From Sarcocystis neurona (lineage: Eukaryota; Apicomplexa; Conoidasida; Eucoccidiorida; Sarcocystidae), in assembly GCA_000727475.1 (NCBI GenBank), contig KL647323.1, positions 448,659 through 512,658 on the forward strand: 64,000 bases of DNA, read 5' to 3'. This document shows, in pieces, positions 48,339 through 58,500 of this stretch. Numbering within the stretch: the stretch's first letter is position 1; the number at the start of each line of letters is the position of its first letter. Below the pieces are notes generated by a model. That model did no database searches. It had not been told where the DNA came from and saw only the letters and a list, made by a program, of their open reading frames with translations. The position numbers and the translations under genes are program-made.

Positions 48339-48377
48339 AAATTCGCCGAAAAGCGTGTGGGCAGTGTATAGAGGCGA

Positions 48378-48393
48378 GGGGGGGGGGGGGGGG
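48378..48393. repeat. G16 homopolymer
   Basis: Sixteen consecutive G lie 40 bases after the stop of the FHA/RING-CH gene. A second run of ten G (about 48560-48569) follows. Both sit in the presumed 3' untranslated region or just beyond. Confidence 0.9.
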
Positions 48394-48578
48394 AACAGGA
48401 TAGGACAGGACTACGTGTGTGTGTGTGCTGTGTCCGGGGGAGAAAGGCGGCGTGGTGTGCGCACAGGAAAAATATGGAAATACACGAAAACCTCTTTTTA
48501 AAGAAGGGAGCAGAGACTTGGATACCGTCAAGGAATGAGCGAACAAGAGTAGAGTGTGAGGGGGGGGGAGGAGACGGA

Positions 48579-48672
48579 GGAGGAGGAAAACAGAGAGAGT
48601 ATTCCTGATACGTACATGTTCCTACTGGAGGAGGAAAACAGAGAGAGTATTCCGAATACATACGTACTCCTT
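48579..48672. repeat. Two-copy tandem repeat, period 48 bp
   Basis: GGAGGAGGAAAACAGAGAGA with AGTATTCC starts at 48579 and again at 48627. Both copies continue into ACATAC or ACGTAC and CCT. Confidence 0.85.
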
Positions 48673-48968
48673 GTGGTCCACGTGTTCTTTTGAGGAGTTG
48701 TGAGCGGGCGGATCTTTGCGGATGGAACGTGTCACCGATGTTGCGTCACTGTTGCAGTTTTTCTTCTTGGTTTCTCTATCTTCCGGTGTACACGCTTTCT
48801 TCACACACGAGAGAAGTCCACTTGCTGTCCATATTGGTGCGGCACAGTCTCTTTATAAAGCGACTCACACACAGAAAACACGACGGGAAGAAGGGACGGT
48901 TGCGAGTGGCTGTTTTTACGGAGGACTAAGTTTTGATATAGGGGTACGAGACGTCACGATCACTCGGA

Positions 48969-49036
48969 GGGAGTGTACATACACCACGCAACAACTCTTC
49001 CAGGGAGTGTACGTACACCACGCAACAACTCCTCTT
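48969..49036. repeat. Two-copy tandem repeat, period 34 bp
   Basis: GGGAGTGTAC then (A/G)TACACCACGCAACAACTC occurs at 48969 and 49003 with one internal mismatch. Each copy contains a GTACATACACC or GTACGTACACC palindrome-like core. Confidence 0.88.
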
Positions 49037-51406
49037 CAGTAAATGCACACTCTTCTCTCTGAAGAGAACGGGCTGAGCGTCTCTCGAATTTTTTGGGAAC
49101 AGGCTGCTGCGGAAATGCCAAAGAAGAAATCTGGCGTCTGAACGATTGCGGGTGTCGCTCGGAAGAGGCGCAAAACGACTTCTCGGCCTGCCGGTGACTC
49201 CACCGGCAGCCGGAGTGCGTGCAACGGAACACCTGCGTTTGTGGGTCTTTTTGATGAGGGTGTTTGTACACCGGCTTTGGCCGTACGTGGACACTCGGCC
49301 AGTGCGTCGTCGGCAGGGCAACCGAATGTTGGTATATTCGGTTTCACTGTACAGACAGTCGGACTGTGTCGATCCGCACTGGGTCGGGAAGGTTGAAACG
49401 TGGTTTCAGTACATGCATATTGTCCGGGTGTGCGGATCCTCGGTTAAAAGTGTGTACACTGCATCGGCTACATGTACACACGCGGTTGAAGACGTGTATG
49501 TACACCGGGTTTGACCGCACGCACGAGCTCTTGGTGTACGTACACGTGGACGGGGAGTGTGTCAGCAAAAACGGGTGTCGGATATATGCTGATCTTCTGT
49601 ACCAGCGCCCGTAAGTGTGGACAACGGTGAAGAAGGGCCCGTGGGCGTTTCCTAGCTGGTGACGCGCTGCAGATCTAGAGCAAAATAGGCGGAAAGAAGT
49701 GGCATACATTTTTGGAAACAGAGCTTGCGGGAGATGCGCCGCATGGTCGTCTCAGGATGGAAGAGCAAATTCATCCTTTCTGCCACCGGCAACACTTGGC
49801 GCGCTGCGGTCCTGACCGCGTGCGGCGCCCAAAATATAGAGGTATCAGCCTTTCGCTACTATTGCTTAGCATGGCGATGTAGACCCGATTTCGGATCATT
49901 CTCTACAGGGAGGCCCGCGCTTCGGGTGCCCCGATACGTAACGGACTTACGCTTTGAGTGTGTGTCGTGTACTACGTTACGCACGTCGTTCTGTGTTCGG
50001 AAACGCGTGCTGGGTCCTTTGTGAATTTACCGTCCCCCGCCGCGCGGAACTGTGGTGTATGTGTAGGCGAGTGTAGGTCGAAGTGGGATGCGTTACCGAG
50101 GTAACACACAAGCATACACAAGGTGGGTGAGGGTGGCGTTGTCCCTGCACTGGAATACTGCGGTGACACTAGGGTACCAAGTACGTGTTTCACGTACACG
50201 TATATGCGCGTGTTGTTCTGTGTGCATCACGTGTCCGTGGGGCACGTTTATTTTCTGTGTGGGGTGGAGGGGAGGGGGAACACACTGCGAGTCTAGATGT
50301 GAGTACGTGTACGGGTGCTTGTTACCTGCGTGGAACTCTCTCGTTTTGATGTGTATGTGAAATCCCGTGTTCGTCGCCGGTGCACAGACACCGGAGGGGT
50401 GAAAACACAGGGAGTATGAGGAGGGGTGAGAGAGTGCGAAGAAGAGAACGCGGGTATTTTTTATTATTTTTGCGTGCGGAGACGAAGAGTGGGCAGTTAC
50501 GTCTGTACGTGTACACAAATGTGTATTCGCACACACATACACGTATGTGTGTGTACCTACGTAGTTCAGCACGCGACTTCATGTATGTGCCTGTTCGTAG
50601 GATTGGTATCTGGAGAGAGGAAAAGGACGTGCAGAGTGGGGGTGGGTGCTAGAATCAAATGAAGCAGAGATATTGCAGTCACTCACAGGAGAGCACACTC
50701 GTATCCCCGTCAGGTTGATGAAGCGATGTGGAGCTGTGATGTATCTATCACAGCTCCTGAAGAGGAGTGAAGGCGCACGACCACTATTATCTCACCGCTG
50801 CTGCTTCTGTTCTTCGGAGTATCACGGCTTGAAAGAAGTGTTCACTGTAGACACTGCGAGGATAGGAATGCAAAGTGAAGCGTACTGGTGCAGTTCGTGT
50901 GTTTTCGTAAGGTACACACTCATGAATAGCAAATCCTGCCTGCGCAGCGACAGGAAAAAGAAACATACGCATTGAAAGAGACTGACGAGAGTGTTACGAT
51001 TTCTTATTGCGACAGAAGTCCTTGCTCGTAGGGACGTCAGGAATAAGTGCGGCAGTGCAGATCTGGACGGAGGAAGTAACTTAGAAAACGCTGAAGGAGG
51101 ACATTCCTCGTGCGGCCGCGTTACACGAATAGGCTCGACTACAGTTGTACTGAAGCCGGATCGAATTACAAGAACGGTTACTACTAAGGTGGTGCCATTA
51201 TGCAGACCGGAGGACACGAACTCCTGGCAGCCGTGTACCACCGTCACAGAGGATTTGTCAACTGTTGTGCTGCTGAGAGTGAAAACAACGTACTACTACA
51301 ATGCAGAAGCGAGTGGTGCGTACGACTGCGCACAGTAATTGCAGCTCTTTTTATTGTGCGAGGGTGGAGGGATTCTTCTTGCGTTCACTGCTACTACGAG
51401 TTTTAG

Positions 51407-51886
51407 CTAGGATACAGGTGTTTTATTACAGTGTACGGCACCGGCCGGCAGGCAACTTCCACACGTTGGCACGGCCGTCCGCAGCATTGAAAACAGGTCA
51501 CATTTAGTTCTCTCAACGCATTGCAGGAAGTATTCAATGGGTTGGCGTCCAGCCGAACGAAAGATAGACGTATCGCATATCGGAGCGAACAAAACGTGAC
51601 ACGAAGGGCAGCGGGCCTTGCGGGAACACGTCGCTCTATGTGGACGTGTTAAGTCGAGTTCGTCATTTGTCTTAAGTGTATACGTAGAAGCGTCTGTAGA
51701 CTGAGGAGACCTAGACGTAAAACGAAAGTTGCACAGTTGATGCAGACGTTTGGTACCTGTCCGTGTCCGCGTGAAGCATACTGATCTGTTTGACTGTAGC
51801 GGACACTGCTTGGGCCTTCCGAACGATGTCGCGTTGTTCGGGGTAATCTGGAACCCTCCTGCCAAAGTGGAGCGCAAGTCAAGCAT
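51407..51886 (-). CDS. Possible Cys-rich hypothetical protein
   Basis: The ATG at 51886 opens a 159-codon frame ending in TAG at 51409-51407. The C-terminal half carries CPSCHVLFAPIC and later CGSC, plus scattered Cys, so zinc binding is possible. No family motif is recognised. Plus-strand frames overlap parts of it. It is the longest ATG-initiated frame in this segment, but it has no splice or neighbour support. Confidence 0.3.
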   Translation of the reverse strand: MLDLRSTLAGGFQITPNNATSFGRPKQCPLQSNRSVCFTRTRTGTKRLHQLCNFRFTSRSPQSTDASTYTLKTNDELDLTRPHRATCSRKARCPSCHVLFAPICDTSIFRSAGRQPIEYFLQCVERTKCDLFSMLRTAVPTCGSCLPAGAVHCNKTPVS

Positions 51887-52578
51887 TTCAGCCGGAGTAG
51901 AACGACACACACAAAGGTTGCACGAATCCAGGCGCAGCGAGCGACCATATAGACACTTGACTATCTCCAGCACCCGACGTTACCTGTCAGGTACCTCGTA
52001 CATACTGTCACATCGGTTCAGATCTCTGAGCCAGTGGACGCCCACACCGCATGCCAGGGAGAATAGCGGAATTATATATATATATATATGTATATGTATA
52101 TATGTACATACATATGGTACCCATGGAACTGCGGTGGGTATCTCCACTAGCATACAAGGCCAAGTCTAAAAGTACCCTAGCACCTGACTGAGTACACGCA
52201 GTGTTAGGATCGCACTAGTGTAGTTCCCAGAAGGCCTACTTTTGCTTGGCGAATCTTTACGGCGTGTGTATTTCGTAGACTTCATTAACCCAAACGTCAG
52301 CGGCAGGCACGCACTCGATAAAAGTGCGCCATTGAACACTCGCGCAGCGAGGATTTACAACGGTGAATAGGTCAGTACGTGCAGAGAAGGTATTCGAGTT
52401 GGTCCACGTATTTTCAGTGAACGTGATTTGGAATCATTGACAAGGGTCTGCGCTTGACGCGAATCAAAGTTAGCACATCGCACGCATATACATATTTATA
52501 TACATATATATATATTATAGAGTACCCATCATTGACACCACGAAATTGTCCACGCACGGCACAACACACTGAAATATC

Positions 52579-55500
52579 TCAGCGACTCTCAACGACAACT
52601 TGAGCGACAGCATCATGGTCTAGAGCTGAAACAGGAAAAAAAATAATCGGCAGGTCAAGGTTGTGATGCTGTGGATGACTCCGCGGTGGTACTGCATCTA
52701 AGTGTGACCGTCTGGATGGTTGAAACGCAGAAAATTCGTCAGGCATTTCTCTTTCCCGTTCACTTGCAGTACCAGGCATATGATAGCTGTTTCCTGCTGG
52801 AGCGCAGGAACACGCAGTGCTGACAGTCGAACCGTTCTCTGCAGTTCGTGTATAAGCACCGAAAGAGTTTTCGTTAGTCTTGTCGAGTGAAGAAGAGATC
52901 CTGTGTTGTAGAAAACTGGCGAGATATTGTCTGAAGCAAAATTCCCAAGTTGTCCCCACGTCTTTGATGGAATTTTCTTTTGCTGCATGACACTGCACCA
53001 AGAGAGGAGCACTGCAGCAGGGCCTCCTGTTTTGTCTGCTACACGACATTGTTGGAGAACCGGCGTCTTCCTGCACCTCTTCACTGACTACAGGCATAGC
53101 GCTGCGGGTGCACCTGTCCTCTTCTGTTTCGTCTCTCCCGTGGGCTACTTCTCTTTTGGGTACGCGGTCTACTCCATCCAACCACAGCGGAGTTCTCTCA
53201 TGAAGAGTGTGACTACACGTCGTTGAGTCTCCCCTCGATTTAGTCTCCCCTCCTTCAAACTCTTCGACAAAGCAACCCCTGTGCCCTCCTCGCGAAAGTA
53301 CTTCGCCTGGACGACTGCTCCCGCATCCGGAACAGCGCGTATTCACATTCTCTCCCAACTTTTCGTCTTCAAACTTCCCAATCACTGCAGAAGAATTCCT
53401 ACCCCAGGAAGGATTTGTTTCGAAAGTGGCGCAGTCAAACGGAGGAAATCCCGATCTTGCTGCCGTCGTCCAGTTTCCAGCATGCTCTCGCCCACAGGCA
53501 AGCACTTCTCCGATCTTGGGGCATACGTACAGAACATATATTACGAGGTCGTCCAGAATGCGCGATAAAAATGCCAAGGTAAACGAAGAAGACCGCAGCC
53601 CCTGGTCAGAATTGTCTGCATAAGAGTTGTGAGCATCTTCTCTCTGCTCTGTATGGTCGTCCGGCTTCTGTGCGACCGCAGCTTCTTCTCCGTCGTCCTT
53701 TTCCGTGGGAAGTGAGATTTCTTTTGATTGCTCAGCGGATGCTGCAGTAAACGGACAGACCGCTATCCGGATAATTGCCTCGGCAACCTTGTCTGTAAAG
53801 GCAATCAAGAAAGGCTCCTCTCCAGCGTTTACCTTTCTGCGCAGTGCGGGATGACTCACAAGTATCCTTTTTGAGTTCTGTGAATACCTTAGGTTTACCT
53901 GTCTGGTGTCTCTTCCGCTTGATTCGCCCTTGCCCACAACCTCTACGCGTCTCTCCGCCGCCTGGGCTGCCCCTGCATTCTCTTCCTTCTGTACACCCTT
54001 CACTTCGCTGCGAGCACCTTCGTCTCTCGCAAACTCCCCCACACATCTGGTAGCATTCACGGTATGCTTCTGCACGAGACTTTTCCCTTTCCTCTCTAGC
54101 TTTTCCGGTAGCGTAGGGGGTGCCCCTGCTTCTCCGTGACACTTTGCTACACTTTCGTTCCCTATATTACCTTCCTCTCTGTCTTGACCTAATTTGTCAC
54201 CTCCAAAGCCTGCTTCAGGAAGACGTGACTCCCTCTTGTAAATTAAACTAATAACGGCCGCTCCCCATTCTGCTTGAAATCTGTCCATACTTCGAGAATA
54301 ACTGTCTTCTAACGTAGTACCACAAGCGTTTTCCTTTACACGTCGAATCAGCGTTGCCTCCATATCGAGGCCACCGTGCGATCCCCCACCATTTTCTTCT
54401 AGTGAAAAAGTTGTGCCTTTTTCATTTGGATGAATATCCACATGTTCATCCCCCTTCTGTCCATCGTCATCTTCTGTTCCTTCATCAAGTCCGCCTGGAA
54501 CAGCTGTGCAACGCAGTGCCGCCATTTCCTGGATGCGAATATGCCACTTGGCTTCACCCAGTAAAACTTCTCTTTTTCTCGACACGTCATCCGGGATCGG
54601 CTGCTGTTCACTCTTGAAAATTCCTCCACCACTTGCACTGGCTGGAGATGCTTTTTCACCTTGCCATACCTCGCCTACGTATCTCATAAAAGGTGGCACA
54701 ACGACTCCATTTGCGGGCTGGAGTGGCATCGTAATATCTGTTCTATTGCTACATCCGGATGATTCGAATATATCTGTCTCCGACGAGGTAGCAAATCCGC
54801 CATCCACCTCCATATATGCCTTAGCACTGCTCGTCCGTGCCACATCGTCAATAAGGCCATAAGGTAAGGCACCGCGGTGAAGCTGCATGTTTCTGCTTTT
54901 ATGCGTTCCACATGAGATGTCCGCAACGCTACATGCGTTACAATTGCAGCGTCTTTCTCTTAAAGCGCAACAATCCGCCGTCTTCAGTGGATACATCTCA
55001 CACCCTAATCCTTCCCTTACAAGTTCCAATGAAACAAGACGGTCGCTAACGAACGTATGCTTGTTTCTCTTCCTGCGACAAAAAAGACTGTTTTCGTACA
55101 ATGTGACAAAGTCATTTTCGACCACTCGACGTTCTGGTACACAACTTGTGCTCTCCCCTATTGCTGGTTCGCCAAAGATTCTTCCTCCTGTTTGCTCTCT
55201 GTTTGTCGCTTCAGCTAGTGCTACACCTGTCCCTAGCAGATTCTTGTCTTGTCTGCCATCTGTCATTCCCTGCTCTTCCCATCCTGTTACAACCTGATTC
55301 ACACGCAGTCTCCCTGCAGTGCTGCCTACACTCGCTACCTCCTCAGCAACTTCCACGTTCTTGGTGTTGGCTGCTGCTCTCTGCGAAACAAGACTACAGC
55401 GAGCTTCTCTCTTCTTGACTGACGCACGTTTTGTTGCTGCACCTTCTTGGGATGGAGCAGGTCCTCGCACTCCTAGAGGCCACAACAGAAGATTCCCTCC

Positions 55501-58500
55501 CCCTTGGAGACATCCGTCTACTACAGCAGGAATGATCAAGATATCTGACAGACGCTCACTGTAATCGGCACAGTTGCGCCTCGACGCGCTTACTCGATTG
55601 CCTTCCTCCGCATTGCTCAGCCTGCCGGAGCTTCCGCTCACATTACCCTTCCCGGTGCCTTCTCTGTGGTTGCTGCGCGTGCTGGTGTCCTCTCTCTTGC
55701 AGATACATTCAGGTCTCCTACTGCATTGTCCTACTCTGGAGCGGTCGTTGCTCGGCTTCGTCCTGCTGTGGCAACGTGAAGTACCGAAACTCTCATCATT
55801 TTGCGGCAGCAGATGCCTCTGTAGCTGAAGCTGTAATGGTTGCAGCAAAGAGTGCGCGGCACATAGCATAAAAGATTTCCTTCTCTGATGAACGTCAACT
55901 GCTGGCTGCAGCACGTGGTCGGCTACGAGCCCCTGCTTTCTAGTCCCCATATTCTCAGTAATGCTTGCTGCGTGTCTGTGATGAAACTCTGCTGCTACAT
56001 GGCAAATCTGAGTTATTCCTGCATCTTCCACAGATTCCGCAGCTGCCGCTGCCGCTGCGCTGCTGCTGCTGCTGTTATTGGGCTCCAAACATCCTAACGC
56101 GTCAACGCTAAGAAACGCAAACAACAGAGGCGGCGGTCGGGGAAGAGAAGAGCGTCCAGTGTCTGCTACGACATCGGTGTCACTCTGTTCAGCAGTACTC
56201 TGTGTAACTTTCCCACGTTCTGCCACTTTTTCACCAGCGTGCTCGGCGTCATTATCACTTTCCCATGCTGTCCCTGCTGCCTCTCCTTCCCCACTAGTGG
56301 CGCTACGAGCTGCGTCGGCCATACCTGCACCGCACAACCGGATCGTCTGCTGTAGATTCCTTGCGGCCATGGCAACTTCCACCGCTAGTGACTCTGCTAA
56401 CGCAAACGTTGCTGCCATCACAGAGGCTGCCGCTGCCGTCGTCGCGGCTGGCGCCACTGTCGCCCTTGATTCCTTCGCTGCTCCGATTACTACATGAAGT
56501 CCTCCTGTAGCACCAGCACCTTCCCTTCTTGGCTGTGCGACTGCTAGGGAACTCGTTGCATCTACTGCTGCTGCTGCTGCTCTGTGTGTCGCTGCTGCTC
56601 TGTGTGTCGCTGCTGCTGCTGTTCCGTTCGCTTCTGCCATTACTCGTACACGGGCTCCTTCATCTGTTGTCGCTGACGTATACCGAGGGAACTGATTTGA
56701 GTGTGGTACTCTACCAAACACTCCGCCTACAAGCAAATGCGAAGTTTCGTTTTCGCGGGTAACTTCTGCCTCGTTTCTCACATGCTGAAGCCTGCTGCAG
56801 CCGCCCCCCTCGTCTATGAAATCCTCCGCTGTTTCTGTGTTTGTATCCGCTCCAGCACTACACGAATAACGTAAAGGCGCGCGCTCAGCACCAGCACACT
56901 GCGCAGCCTTTCCTGTGATACTGCTGCGACGAACTGCGTCCGCGCCAAATTGTGAAAACAGCACCTGAGTAGCACTCTTGTCTGTGCTGCATTCACCAGC
57001 AAGTTCCACGCAATTCCCATGGTTGGGGCTACGGACATTGCTCTCTCCTGTCGTGAGCATACGGTGTTCCTGCCTCTGCGTGAAAGTGTAGCGAACCGTC
57101 TGCCGCCGGCAGCGAACAGCCTGGCAGCACTTCAGGCGGAAGCCGTCTGGTGGAGAACTGCGCCGAAGCGCAGCCTTCTGGTGCTGTACCTCCGGCAAAA
57201 CAGCGAGGGGTGGCACCCAAAGATTCAGACCTCGAGTAAAAAGGTGCTGCTCAGGGACAAAGCGACGCGCAGACGCGTGCCACCCACTAGCGGAGGCGCG
57301 GGACGGAAAAACTACCAAAAGCTGCCGCACTGCGGGAGTCACCTTCGCCGTAACAAAGGTACCGTGACATGATGAACTCGCAGAAAGAGTTCCCGGAGTA
57401 CTGCTGCAGCTACTAGTGATAGTGACAACAGGAGCGTCGTCGGCACCGTCTTCCCCGGTAACACCTTGAAACGTGCTTACTGAGCTGCCACAAGACAGAC
57501 TGACTAAGCTACTAGGGGCAGGACGACGTGTGGCAGCAGGTGTGTTGCTGTCACGTTTTTCAGGCAGGGCTGTTTGGGGCGCGAACTGTCGGCAGCTACT
57601 TGCAGTCGACGGCGGCGTCTCTGTGTTGCGCACTAGACACGTGTGATACGACAGCTGCCAACCAGGAGGCGCTGGGCACGCTTCCAGCAAGTCAACGAGC
57701 ATCCGTACGCAGCAGCCGGGGGTGGGAAAACGCAGCGACAAAGAAACGACTGCAAACGGCTGCTTCGCTATACTACTCAAAGCTGCAAGAGCCGTTGCTG
57801 CTACCAGCCGGCTGGATGCTAGCCCCGCTCTGCGGCAGGCGGGGAAAACAGTAAATCGGCTTTTCTCTTCGCACGCGTACGCGGCAGCAGCTTCCTCTGC
57901 AACCCCCCCGGCGCAGCTACTTAGACGCTTTTGAGCGTCTAGACCCCCGCCCCTGCTGCTGGTACAGCACGTGGAGGTCGCTACCTCTCTGTCAGAACGT
58001 AGACAACTGCTGGTGGTCGAACGGCTGTTGCCACTGCCGTAGCCGCTGTGGTCGCTGCTGCTGTTACTGCTGCCGCCGCAGCTGAATCCGTCGTCGCAAC
58101 CGCTGGAACTGGTGCTGAGGCGGCTGCAAGTCTTGCTGCTGCCGTTGCTGTTGCAGACACCGCTTTTGCTGTTACAACCTGTGGCGCTGCGGTGGATGCT
58201 CCCGAAGCTATCGCTTGTGTTGCCAACGTCGGAGCTATTGTACAAGAGCACTGCCCTGCCTATGGAGCACTTCCAGGCCTCTTGGCTGCTGCCCTCTGTT
58301 GTCGCTTCTGCTGCGGCCGGGAGCAACTCTCTGAAGGTAGCAACCACTGCAGACTGCAGTCGATGAAGAAAAGCGTCGCCGCAGCAACTGTCTGTTTGTT
58401 CATTAGAAAAATTCCTTGGCCCCGTGCTCTGCTGCACACACGTAGCACTGGTCCCGGAAGCGGCGTCGTGACACCGGAAGCTCACGTTCACTATAACGCT

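Larger units (their letters stand above)
48339..52578. other. Gene-poor stretch between the FHA/RING-CH gene and the large minus-strand gene
   Basis: It starts with the 3' flank of the FHA/RING-CH gene, then a G16 run and two small direct repeats. 49.1-52.5 kb is repeat-poor with short frames on both strands. Only the minus frame 51886-51407 is listed as a candidate. TA-rich tracts occur at 52074-52110 and 52480-52520. Confidence 0.45.
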
